A stretch of DNA of 40,358 nt from Sphaerochaeta sp. S2 (lineage in GTDB: Bacteria; Spirochaetota; Spirochaetia; Sphaerochaetales; Sphaerochaetaceae), in NCBI RefSeq assembly GCF_016406725.1, contig NZ_JAEKNT010000304.1, positions 1-40,358 on the forward strand, read 5' to 3'. The notes under the pieces were generated by a model, which saw only the letters and a program-made list of their open reading frames with translations, did not search any database and was not told the DNA's origin. The first letter of the stretch is position 1, and each line of letters starts with the position of its first letter. This document shows, piece by piece, positions 22,198-29,958 of the stretch. The position numbers and the translations under genes are program-made.

Positions 22198-23454
22198 CTA
22201 GAAAGCTGCCTTGGCAATCTTGGTATAGGCAGCATCAAGTGCATCCAAGGTCTCTGCACGGTCAGTCAGGCCTGCACAATATCCCTGGAAAATGGCACCA
22301 AGCTGTTGCTCGGTTCCGGTTGGGAACATCTGGTAGAACCAGGGGTATCCTGGAACTCCTTCACCCAGCATCGCGGTTGTGGACTCAGCAATCTGGGAGT
22401 CAGGAGCTGCTGCACCCTTGATCGGGGACAATTGCTTGACCTGACCAGGGATCCAGTTTCTTCCATACTCACTCGTGGTAAGCCACTCTAGCCAAGCAAG
22501 GGATTCCTCAAGATTCTCCCCATCCTTGGCAATACGGATTGTCTGGTTGGAATCAAACATAAGACCAGCAGTCTCTGCATTGTTTCCGGTAGGCCCAACC
22601 AAGAAACCAAGTTCCACTTCAGGATTGGTCTTTCTAATTGAGTCCTCAGCCCAGTTACCTTGGTGAATCATTGCTACCTTGCCGGTTGCAAGGGCAGAGG
22701 TCTGGTCATTGAAGTCTGATTCATTAGGCTTGGGACCACCATACTCACCAATAAGGTCAAGAAGGTCAAAAACTTGACTCATCTCGGGGATATCCTTGAA
22801 CTTGAGCTTGCCGGTATTCAGCATGCTTACAAAGTTCTCATATCCGCCATAGTTCTCAACAGGAACGTTTGCAATGGCCTGCCATGCAGTCTGGGGAAGA
22901 ACCCAGAACTCCTTGAAGCCGGTTGCAAAGGGCTGTACGCCATTTGCCTGCAATTTCTTTGCTACGGCCTCGAACTCATCCAACGTCCTTGGGAGTGTGG
23001 TAATTCCGTTCTCCTCAAATACCTGTTTGTTATAGATGAAGGAGTGGGATTGCACAAGGAATGGATAGCCAAGCACCCTGCCATCAACCGTGACACCCTG
23101 CAGAGCAGAAGGTTCCAACTCCTGGATGAACGCTTCATCGGTCAAGTCATAGACATAGTCCTTATACGTTGAGTTGTCTGCATAGGCGCTACTCATGAAG
23201 ATATCAGGGACATCCCCACTATTCAGTCGACTGGTCAACACTGAACGATAATCGGTCTGAAGGACAGTGATATCCAGGGTAACACCGGTTTCTGCCTTAT
23301 ACGCAGCTACCATGTCATTGTACTGCTCTGCCAGCTCTGGGCTGTAGAAGAGAACGTTAAGAGTCGGGGGTCCGGCTTTTTCTTCCTGTCCTGCTGCAGT
23401 GAGCGGGGAGAAAGCAAGAAGCAGGACCAAGAGTGTGAACAACAATTTTTTCAT
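22198..23454 (-). CDS. Extracellular sugar-binding protein of an ABC transporter (family 1)
   Basis: The 418-residue protein has a signal peptide (MKKLLFTLLVLLLAFSPLTAAGQ) with no lipobox cysteine, so it should be periplasmic and soluble. The mature part is a type-1 sugar-binding fold: LNVLFYSPELAEQYNDMVAAYKAETGV, GDVPDIFMSSAYAD, FIYNKQVFEENGI, GKVAMIHQGNWA. It hands its sugar, presumably an alpha-xyloside given the co-operonic YicI, to the two permeases. The start at 23454 has AAGGAG seven bases upstream; the longer frame to 23541 runs through the promoter and operator. It is first in a four-gene operon under the divergent LacI-type regulator. Confidence 0.92.
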   Translation of the reverse strand: MKKLLFTLLVLLLAFSPLTAAGQEEKAGPPTLNVLFYSPELAEQYNDMVAAYKAETGVTLDITVLQTDYRSVLTSRLNSGDVPDIFMSSAYADNSTYKDYVYDLTDEAFIQELEPSALQGVTVDGRVLGYPFLVQSHSFIYNKQVFEENGITTLPRTLDEFEAVAKKLQANGVQPFATGFKEFWVLPQTAWQAIANVPVENYGGYENFVSMLNTGKLKFKDIPEMSQVFDLLDLIGEYGGPKPNESDFNDQTSALATGKVAMIHQGNWAEDSIRKTNPEVELGFLVGPTGNNAETAGLMFDSNQTIRIAKDGENLEESLAWLEWLTTSEYGRNWIPGQVKQLSPIKGAAAPDSQIAESTTAMLGEGVPGYPWFYQMFPTGTEQQLGAIFQGYCAGLTDRAETLDALDAAYTKIAKAAF

Positions 23455-23496
23455 GAAAATCTCCTTTTTTGGTTCCAAGGTCCCAATACTATGGTA

Positions 23497-23512
23497 TGTT
23501 ATACGTATAACA
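23497..23512. promoter_or_regulatory. LacI-family operator, 16-bp perfect palindrome
   Basis: TGTTATACGTATAACA is a perfect palindrome with the central CG typical of LacI-family operators. It covers the -10 box of the binding-protein promoter, so bound repressor would block polymerase. It also lies 74 bases before the regulator start, which would allow autoregulation. Confidence 0.8.
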
Positions 23513-23532
23513 CACGAATATATGGTTGTCAA
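23504..23532 (-). promoter_or_regulatory. Promoter of the alpha-xyloside operon
   Basis: On the minus strand, TTGACA (23532-23527), a 17-base spacer and TATACG (23509-23504) form a strong promoter. The start of transcription would be near 23497, giving a leader of about 43 bases. Confidence 0.75.
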
Positions 23533-23585
23533 CAAAATCATTCTCGTGCGAATATGAGGAAATCATTTTCCAAATCCGGGGAGCT

Positions 23586-24677
23586 ATGGGCCTTACACAG
23601 AAAGAAATTGCACGGAATCTGGGAATTTCCTACATGACGGTAAACCGTGCATTGAACAACAATGGGTATGTCTCAAAAGAACTGCGGGAGAAAATTCTCT
23701 CCTATGCAAATGAGATGGGCTATGAACCCCATCGAGCAAGCCAGGTACTGGTAAGAAACACAACCAGAACCATTGCACTCTTTTCCTCCTCTCTTCCTGA
23801 GTATTTTTGGGAAGAGGTGGATAAGGGAGTGCGAGCAGCTGCAGCACAGTTGAGAGCGTTCAACTATGAAGTGCACTACCATAGGATCCCAGAGCTCGAC
23901 ACTGATGCCTACCTTAGGGAGTTGGAGAGAGAGATCAATCGGGGTGTCGATGGGATAGCAGTGGTCAATCAACGTAAGTACCGCATGGGTACCATTCTTC
24001 ACAGGATTGAGGAAGCTGGAATTCCCTATGTCACCTTCAATGTCGATGCCCCTAAAACCAAACGTCTCTGCTACATCGGCTCAGACTACCAGGCAGGGGG
24101 CAGACTTGCTGCTGACTTCATTGCAAGAACCCTTCAGCTTTCACCCAAGAAAGAGGTACTTGTTCTGCAATGTAATGAGGAGCTGTACTCACTTCATAAG
24201 GAGCCCGATATCAACAAGATGCGTCTTGAAGGGTTTCTCTCCCTCATGCGATCGGTCTTTCCTGAGATCACGGTACATGTAGAGTATTTCGATACCCGTT
24301 TACAGGTGGGATACAAGGACAACCAAATCCTGAATCTGGTTCAACAGTACAGAGACAAGGTACAAGCGATGTACCTCATCCCTGCTTTCAACACAGACTT
24401 TGTCAGAGCCTTGGAAACCACCCAAACAAAGGGAATGATCACGGTCCTGCATGACCTGGACACTGTCTCCATCCACCAACTGCAAACAAGGCTACTCTCA
24501 GCAGTAATACACCAGAGCCCTACCCTTCAAGGATATTACACAGTAAAAACATTGGAGCAGATCATTGAACAGAAAGTCGCAAAACCACTTCCTACTGTAG
24601 AGATCGACCATAACCTTGTCCTTACCGAAAACAGGGACCTAATCCAAGGAATCCTTGCAACTCGACTGATGCACTAA
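23586..24677 (+). CDS. LacI-family transcriptional regulator of the alpha-xyloside operon
   Basis: The 363-residue protein begins with a LacI helix-turn-helix, LTQKEIARNLGISYMTVNRALNN, with the hinge about 45-57. A periplasmic-binding-protein-like sensor domain follows (IALFSSSLPEYFWEEVDKGV … CYIGSDYQAGGRLAADFIA), similar to the group that binds monosaccharides. The start is set at 23586: the helix-turn-helix then begins four residues in, as usual, and GGGGAG lies just upstream (short spacing). The TTG at 23526 lies inside the divergent promoter -35 and is unlikely. Its stop is four bases from the convergent DUF gene, with no visible terminator. Confidence 0.9.
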   Translation: MGLTQKEIARNLGISYMTVNRALNNNGYVSKELREKILSYANEMGYEPHRASQVLVRNTTRTIALFSSSLPEYFWEEVDKGVRAAAAQLRAFNYEVHYHRIPELDTDAYLRELEREINRGVDGIAVVNQRKYRMGTILHRIEEAGIPYVTFNVDAPKTKRLCYIGSDYQAGGRLAADFIARTLQLSPKKEVLVLQCNEELYSLHKEPDINKMRLEGFLSLMRSVFPEITVHVEYFDTRLQVGYKDNQILNLVQQYRDKVQAMYLIPAFNTDFVRALETTQTKGMITVLHDLDTVSIHQLQTRLLSAVIHQSPTLQGYYTVKTLEQIIEQKVAKPLPTVEIDHNLVLTENRDLIQGILATRLMH

Positions 24678-24681
24678 ATGA

Positions 24682-25527
24682 TCAATAGTAATACGTTATC
24701 TGGACACCCTTTCCATCAAAGTAAAGCAGATCACCTTGAGGGTAGTGCCATGTTGCCTTGAGGCTGGAGGGAACGCGAAGCCCATCCTGGAGTACATAGT
24801 CACCGCATTCAGCACTCCAGCGAACCTTTTCCATGGTACCATCCATGGTAACCGCCATTCTATCCTCGGTAGAGAAGCTCAGCATCTCACCGCTCTCTGA
24901 AAAGGTAAAAATTCCAGAAACCTCCATACCATAAGCTTTCATCATTGCCTTTGCATGGGTGTCATCAATCGCCTCCCAGGAAACCATGTCACTGAGGGCA
25001 ACAGAGGGAAGGAAGAACGCTTCTGCAAGATAGGTCACCAAGCAGGCCTTATCCATATGACCGCCCCTCTGGTTGAACAGCCTGATTCGTTTTGCAAGAT
25101 ACCCCTCCATGGAACCTCTTCCACCGGAGAAGGAATCCAATCCCTGGAAAGGAAGCCCATAGATATGGGAATCAATATACGCAAACCTAAGAGGCTCACT
25201 TGCATCATTGATCTGTGTGTAATCAATTGAGATGGTAGGCTTATCCCTTCCAAGGGAAAAGGGCACATCAGTGAAGACAGCCTTAAGTCCACTCATCTTT
25301 TGCTTTCCAATAAATCCACCTTCAATGAAGAACCGCTGGACAGGAAGGGGATACCCTTCCAATTCCTCGAGGGTGAACACCTTTTCCTTTGATTCCAAGT
25401 TTTGTACGAACTCCTGCTCAATACCAGCAAAACGCTTCTGCAGTACAGATGGCGGTAGCAATAGCACCAATAAAACCACCACAATAATCGCAACAATGCT
25501 CAAGACCACCTTACTCCTCCTTCCCAT
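24682..25527 (-). CDS. Membrane-anchored protein of the DUF6544/DUF6920 type
   Basis: The 281-residue protein has one N-terminal membrane anchor (about 7-26: VVLSIVAIIVVVLLVLLLPP). The rest is a beta-rich extracytoplasmic domain with family-like stretches LPVQRFFIEGGFIGK, GRGSMEGYLAKRIRLF, LVTYLAEAFFLPSVAL and VSWEAIDDTHAKAMM. The function of this family is not established. It overlaps the MarR gene by 17 bp, so the two form an operon under MarR control. The start has GGAGGA upstream. The family number is from memory and could be off. Confidence 0.65.
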   Translation of the reverse strand: MGRRSKVVLSIVAIIVVVLLVLLLPPSVLQKRFAGIEQEFVQNLESKEKVFTLEELEGYPLPVQRFFIEGGFIGKQKMSGLKAVFTDVPFSLGRDKPTISIDYTQINDASEPLRFAYIDSHIYGLPFQGLDSFSGGRGSMEGYLAKRIRLFNQRGGHMDKACLVTYLAEAFFLPSVALSDMVSWEAIDDTHAKAMMKAYGMEVSGIFTFSESGEMLSFSTEDRMAVTMDGTMEKVRWSAECGDYVLQDGLRVPSSLKATWHYPQGDLLYFDGKGVQITYYY

Positions 25528-25969
25528 ACGTATCCTCCATACGTGCCAAGTTCTTCATCCATTGGGTAATGCTTTTCTGCATCACCATAATCATCTCAGT
25601 ATCAAAATCGGCGAAGAAGGCGTCAACAAATGCACGCTCATCCCCTTCCCGTGTCTTCAGATGAGAGAGACACGCCTGAGTTGGTTGTAGCAGCACGGTT
25701 CTCTTATCCTCATCTGATCTTGTAAGCTTGAGAAATCCCCGCTTTTCCAATATGAGGGCCATCTTCTTAATATTCTGCCTACTACTCCCTATCTTTTTGG
25801 AAAGCTCAGTCAGTGAACACCTCTGATTCTCACAGGAGAGCAACATTGCCAAGAGCAACCACTGCTTGGTGGAAACCTGCTCATCGATGGAATCCCCCAA
25901 AACCTGCAACCGGTTAGCAACAAGAAAGAGTGAGCCAAATACATTTGCCTTCATCTCATCATCACTCAT
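25511..25969 (-). CDS. MarR-family transcriptional regulator
   Basis: The 152-residue protein has a winged helix-turn-helix: SLTELSKKIGSSRQNIKKMALILEKRGFLKLTRSDEDKRTVLLQPT, with the wing DEDKR typical of MarR. N- and C-terminal helices form the dimer interface. The start at 25969 has AGGAG seven bases upstream; a TTG two codons earlier is rejected. Two palindromes lie in its promoter, so it is probably an autorepressor released by a small molecule. It controls itself and the downstream DUF gene. Confidence 0.9.
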   Translation of the reverse strand: MSDDEMKANVFGSLFLVANRLQVLGDSIDEQVSTKQWLLLAMLLSCENQRCSLTELSKKIGSSRQNIKKMALILEKRGFLKLTRSDEDKRTVLLQPTQACLSHLKTREGDERAFVDAFFADFDTEMIMVMQKSITQWMKNLARMEDTYGKEE

Positions 25970-25985
25970 CTTCAACTCCTATTAA

Positions 25986-26018
25986 GTAACTGGTTACGCA
26001 TTATAGGTAACTAGTTAC
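25986..26018. promoter_or_regulatory. Two MarR operators in tandem
   Basis: GTAAC-TG-GTTAC (25986-25997) and GTAAC-TA-GTTAC (26007-26018) are perfect inverted repeats with centres 21 bp apart, about two helical turns. One lies between -35 and -10, and the other just downstream of -10. Two repressor dimers on one face of the DNA would close the promoter. Confidence 0.8.
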
Positions 26019-26028
26019 GTTTATGCAA
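26000..26028 (-). promoter_or_regulatory. Promoter of the marR-DUF operon
   Basis: On the minus strand, TTGCAT (26028-26023), a 17-base spacer and TATAAT (26005-26000, perfect) form a promoter. It is interleaved with the two palindromic operators. Confidence 0.75.
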
Positions 26029-26050
26029 GAGGTCTATGGATATTTTTTTT

Positions 26051-26080
26051 AAAAAGGACCTTGGCTATTACACCAAGGCC
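26051..26080 (-). terminator. Rho-independent terminator after asnB
   Basis: On the minus strand, a GGCCTTGG/CCAAGGTCC hairpin with an 8-base loop is followed by TTTTT (26055-26051). It lies just after the asnB stop. Confidence 0.85.
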
Positions 26081-26110
26081 CAATGTCGTTGCTCATCTGA
26101 GCATGTTCAT

Positions 26111-27793
26111 TTACTTCTCGTAGGCTGAATCATGCACTCCAGCTACTGCTCTTCCACTCGGTTCATTCATTGCCTTGAATGCCCGGTCCCATTCCAGAGC
26201 TGTTGCTGTGGAACAAGCAACCGAGTCCTCACGAGGAACACAGCGTGCCGCGCTCTCACTGGGGAAGTGGGAAGCAAAGAGGGTACGATAGTAGTACTCC
26301 TCCTTGGTAGCGGGGGTATGAATCGGGTACCGCTTTGCCGCCAAGGCAAACTGTTCATCACTGACCAGAGAGCTGGTAAGCTGTTTCAGGGTATCAATCC
26401 AGTTGTAGCCTACCCCGTCACTGAACTGCTCCTTCTGCCTCCAGACAATCTCATCCGGCAGATACTCCTTGAACGCCTCACGGAGAAGCCACTTCTCGAT
26501 ACGCTTATTCTTCCCAACAACAGGGCAGAGCTTCATGTCGGGATTCAGGTTCATCGCTACATCGATGAACTCCTTGTCCAGGAACGGAACGCGTCCCTCA
26601 ACACCCCAGGCGGCCAGTGACTTATTCGCCCTCAGGCAGTCATAGAGGTTGAGTTTGGAGAGCTTTCTGACCGTCTCCTCATGGAACTCCCTGGCATTGG
26701 GAGCCTTGTGGAAATAAAGATACCCACCAAAGAGCTCATCACTCCCTTCCCCGCTAAGCACCATCTTGATACCCATCGAGCGAATGACGCGAGCAAGCAA
26801 ATACATCGGGGTTGCTGCCCTTACCGTGGTGATATCACTGGTTTCCAGATGATAGATGACATCACTGAGAGCATCAAGTGCCTCCTGAATGGTAAAATGG
26901 ACCTCATGGTGGACAGTCTTCAGATGGGCAGCAGCGATTCGGGCTGCTTTCAGGTCAGGTGATCCCTCAAGCCCGATGGCAAACGAGTGGAGACGTGGCC
27001 ACCAAGCTTCCTCTGTGTCTGCACTTTCCACCCGCTTTTGGGCATATTTTGCAGTAATGGCTGCAATGATGGAGCTATCCAAGCCACCTGAGAGCAACAC
27101 CCCATAGGGAACGTCACTCATCAACTGACGCTTCACGGCAGCTTCCAGGGCCTCCTTGACCATCTCGATCGTTCCTCCATGTTCCTTGACCACATCATAG
27201 CTGGTCCAGGAGCGCTCATACCACTTCCTGAGCTTTTTCTCAGGACTGTAATACAGGTGTCCAGGAGGAAAGAGTTCGATCGCACTACAGGTTCCTTCCA
27301 AGGCCTTCAACTCACTCGCCACAAAGAAATGTCCCTGATCATCCCACCCCTGATAGAGGGGAATGATGCCTATATGGTCACGAGCAATAAGGTACACATC
27401 CTTCACCTGGTCATAGAGAGCGAAGGCAAAGATACCATTCAGGTCCTCAAGAAAATCAGGGCCCTTCTCCTGGTAGAGAGCAAGGATGACTTCACAGTCA
27501 CTCTGTGTCTGGAACTCGTAGACACCCTCATACTCCTTCCTGATCTGCTGGTGGTTGTAGATTTCACCATTGACAGCCAACACCACATTCCTGTCTGCGC
27601 TGTAGAGCGGCTGACCTCCTGAGAGTGGGTCGACAATAGCTAGTCGTTCATGACTGATGATGGCCTTCTCCCCTTCATACACCCCCGACCAATCGGGACC
27701 ACGGTGACGGATCTTCCCTGACATGGAAAGAATCTGGGAACGAAAGGCCTTTGCGCTGCGCTGGATGTCAAACATTCCTACAAATCCACACAT
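26111..27793 (-). CDS. asnB: Asparagine synthase (glutamine-hydrolysing)
   Basis: The 560-residue enzyme makes asparagine from aspartate, ATP and glutamine. The N-terminal nucleophile C2 (MCGFVG) marks a class II glutaminase domain (about 2-200: HRGPDWSG, NGEIYN). The synthetase domain carries the pyrophosphate loop LSGGLDSS and SGEGSDELFGGY. The length equals E. coli AsnB. The start follows GGAGGT. It lies downstream of argD on the same strand, but a strong terminator hairpin fills the gap, so it is not simply part of the arg operon. Confidence 0.95.
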   Translation of the reverse strand: MCGFVGMFDIQRSAKAFRSQILSMSGKIRHRGPDWSGVYEGEKAIISHERLAIVDPLSGGQPLYSADRNVVLAVNGEIYNHQQIRKEYEGVYEFQTQSDCEVILALYQEKGPDFLEDLNGIFAFALYDQVKDVYLIARDHIGIIPLYQGWDDQGHFFVASELKALEGTCSAIELFPPGHLYYSPEKKLRKWYERSWTSYDVVKEHGGTIEMVKEALEAAVKRQLMSDVPYGVLLSGGLDSSIIAAITAKYAQKRVESADTEEAWWPRLHSFAIGLEGSPDLKAARIAAAHLKTVHHEVHFTIQEALDALSDVIYHLETSDITTVRAATPMYLLARVIRSMGIKMVLSGEGSDELFGGYLYFHKAPNAREFHEETVRKLSKLNLYDCLRANKSLAAWGVEGRVPFLDKEFIDVAMNLNPDMKLCPVVGKNKRIEKWLLREAFKEYLPDEIVWRQKEQFSDGVGYNWIDTLKQLTSSLVSDEQFALAAKRYPIHTPATKEEYYYRTLFASHFPSESAARCVPREDSVACSTATALEWDRAFKAMNEPSGRAVAGVHDSAYEK

Positions 27794-27810
27794 CGTATAC
27801 CTCCAAACGT

Positions 27811-27853
27811 AAAAAAGACGCTCCTTGCCCAGTACTTGGGTAGGAACGTCTTT
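27811..27853 (-). terminator. Terminator or attenuator between argD and asnB
   Basis: On the minus strand, AAAGACG pairs with CGTCTTT (27853-27847 with 27820-27814), with inner pairing (tcct/agga, ccca/tggg), followed by TTTTTT (27816-27811). Only six bases separate the T-run from the asnB ribosome binding site. It ends the arg operon and may also act as an attenuator in the asnB leader. Confidence 0.8.
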
Positions 27854-27865
27854 GTTCTTGGAAGG

Positions 27866-27894
27866 ATACTACCTGCTCTTTTACAAAGTTGCAA
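27866..27894 (-). promoter_or_regulatory. Possible asnB promoter overlapping the argD end
   Basis: On the minus strand, TTGCAA (27894-27889), a 17-base spacer and TAGTAT (27871-27866) each match four of six consensus positions. Transcription would start near 27859 and run straight into the terminator hairpin before asnB. Confidence 0.35.
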
Positions 27895-29074
27895 GAGCCT
27901 CATCCACTACAGAGAGTGCAGCATCAATATCTTTTTTCTCAACAACCAAGGGGGGAACAAAGCGCAATACGTCGCTTCCAGCGCTTGCCACCAACACACC
28001 CTTGGCAAAACAGGCATCCACCACCTGCCGGGGAGGAACGGTAAGCACCAATCCATTGATCAGTCCCTTTCCCCTTACAGCTACGCAAAGGTCGGGATAG
28101 CGAACCACCAATTGAGCGAGTTTCTCCCTCAAGTACCTCCCCATCTCCTGGACATGGGAAGTGAAGGCTGGATCGCTGAGACGACGGACCATCTCTCTCA
28201 CTGCGGCCATTGCCAAGGCATTACCCCCAAAAGTGGAAGCATGGTCTCCGGGAGTGAAGATATGACTTGCCTTTCCCGTGGTGAGCATCGCCCCGCAAGG
28301 AACACCTCCAGCGAGGGCCTTTGCGGAGGTAAGCACATCGGGTTTCACACCATAGACCTGATACGCGAAGGGCTTTCCACTGCGGCCCATTCCACACTGT
28401 ACCTCATCATAGATGAGCAGGAGATTGTGCTCATCACAGAGAGAGCGGAGTCCCTGCAGGAAGGCTGGGTCAGCTGGAACAATACCTCCCTCCCCCTGGA
28501 TTGGCTCCACGATAATTGCACAGGTTTTTTCTGTAATGAGCGCTTTTATGCTCTCCAGGTTGTTGAACTCTGCATAGCTGAATCCCTGGGGAAGCGGTGC
28601 AAAGTTCTTATGGTACTTCTTCTGCCCTGTTGCAGTGATGGCACCGTAGGTCCTCCCATGGAATGAATGCACCATGGAAATGATTTCGCTACGAGGGGTC
28701 TCACTCTGGTGTCCGAATTTCCTGGCAAGCTTGAGGGAAGCCTCTGTGGCTTCCGCCCCACTATTGCAGAAGAACACCCGCTCCATTCCTGCAAGCGAGC
28801 AAAGTTCCTTTGCCGCCTCCACCCCTACCTTGTTGTAGTAGAGGTTAGAACAGTGCAAAAGGCCTTCACTAACGACTTTATTAATAGCTTCTGAAAGGCC
28901 AGGGTCTCCGTAGCCAAGGGCATTGACGGCAATGCCGCCGACAAAGTCGAGGTAGCGCTTACCCTCTTCATCTATGAGGTACATACCTTCTCCACCGGTA
29001 AACACCACTGGTACTTGGCTGTAGGTATCCAACAGGTACTGCTTGCCTGTCTGTATTGTTTCTTGCATGCTCAT
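27881..29074 (-). CDS. argD: Acetylornithine aminotransferase
   Basis: The 397-residue PLP enzyme converts N-acetylglutamate semialdehyde to N-acetylornithine. It shows the class III aminotransferase pattern: FCNSGAEATEASLKLAR, HGRTYGAITATGQ, EPIQGEGGIVPA, IYDEVQCGMGRSGK and the PLP lysine in TSAKALAGGVP. The start overlaps the argB stop by 4 bp (ATGA). It is the last gene of argC-argJ-argB-argD. The same fold serves ornithine and GABA aminotransferases; the operon fixes the role. Confidence 0.94.
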   Translation of the reverse strand: MSMQETIQTGKQYLLDTYSQVPVVFTGGEGMYLIDEEGKRYLDFVGGIAVNALGYGDPGLSEAINKVVSEGLLHCSNLYYNKVGVEAAKELCSLAGMERVFFCNSGAEATEASLKLARKFGHQSETPRSEIISMVHSFHGRTYGAITATGQKKYHKNFAPLPQGFSYAEFNNLESIKALITEKTCAIIVEPIQGEGGIVPADPAFLQGLRSLCDEHNLLLIYDEVQCGMGRSGKPFAYQVYGVKPDVLTSAKALAGGVPCGAMLTTGKASHIFTPGDHASTFGGNALAMAAVREMVRRLSDPAFTSHVQEMGRYLREKLAQLVVRYPDLCVAVRGKGLINGLVLTVPPRQVVDACFAKGVLVASAGSDVLRFVPPLVVEKKDIDAALSVVDEALATL

Positions 29075-29958
29075 GAGCGTTCCTCCTTGGTGACCATGGT
29101 CCCGATTCCCCGTGTGGTGAATATCTCAAGCAGGATGGCGTGGGGAACCCTGCCATCAAGTACGTGAACACTACTCACCCCTTTCTCCAATCCATCAAGA
29201 CAACACTGCACCTTGGGGATCATACCGCCATTGATTGTACCATCCTGGATGTACTCTTCAGCTTGTCTTGTACTCAATGCGCGTATGATGGAAGAGGGAT
29301 CATCCTTGTCCTTGAGGATCCCTTCCACATCGGTGAGAAACACCAACTTCTGCGCAGAAAGGGAACCTGCAACGGCACTTGCCGCATAATCGGCATTGAT
29401 ATTGTAGGTATTACCTTCCTCATCAACCCCAACAGGGGAGACAACCGGTACGAAGTTGTTGGAAAGCAGGGTCTCAAGGAGACTGGGGTCGACCTTTTCC
29501 ACATGTCCAACATACCCAAGATCTCGCCCCTTATCATCCAACTTCTTTGAACAGAGCAGGGTTCTCCCATCCTTGCCACTGATGCCAACAGCACTGATGC
29601 CTACCTGCTCCAGCTCACTGACCAGGCTCTTGCCAATGGATCCACTGAGCACCATCTCCGCTACCTGTGCTGTCTCAGCATCGGTTACACGAAGTCCATC
29701 AAGGAACTCGCTCTTCTTACCCAGACGGTCGAGCAGGCTGGTAATCTCCTTGCCCCCGCCGTGGATGACCACTGGTTTCAAACCGATGTACTTAAGCATC
29801 GCAATATCCTGGATAACCGACTTCTTCAGTTGCTCATCAACCATGGCAGAGCCGCCATATTTGACCACGACAATACTGCCGGCGAATGTCCTGATGTAGG
29901 GAATCGCCTCGATAAGCACCTCAGCCTTGAGGATCTCGTTTGCCATCCTGTGTTTCAT
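29071..29958 (-). CDS. argB: Acetylglutamate kinase
   Basis: The 295-residue enzyme phosphorylates N-acetylglutamate, the second step of arginine synthesis. It has the amino-acid-kinase motifs VVVKYGGSAM (Lys for phosphate), VVIHGGGKEI, LVFLTDVEGIL and GTINGGMIPKV. The N-terminal extension before the kinase core (ILKAEVLIEAIPYIRTFAGS) is of the type found in arginine-inhibited hexameric enzymes. Feedback inhibition by arginine is therefore likely and expected with a cyclic (ArgJ) pathway. The start shares one base with the argJ stop (TGATG), indicating translational coupling; an in-frame ATG four codons on is an alternative. Confidence 0.94.
   Translation of the reverse strand: MKHRMANEILKAEVLIEAIPYIRTFAGSIVVVKYGGSAMVDEQLKKSVIQDIAMLKYIGLKPVVIHGGGKEITSLLDRLGKKSEFLDGLRVTDAETAQVAEMVLSGSIGKSLVSELEQVGISAVGISGKDGRTLLCSKKLDDKGRDLGYVGHVEKVDPSLLETLLSNNFVPVVSPVGVDEEGNTYNINADYAASAVAGSLSAQKLVFLTDVEGILKDKDDPSSIIRALSTRQAEEYIQDGTINGGMIPKVQCCLDGLEKGVSSVHVLDGRVPHAILLEIFTTRGIGTMVTKEERS

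Noticed and set aside
23455-23585. Extended N-termini for the binding protein (to 23541) and the LacI regulator (TTG at 23526)
   Set aside because: Both extensions run into the divergent promoter and operator and would spoil the signal peptide and helix-turn-helix positions.
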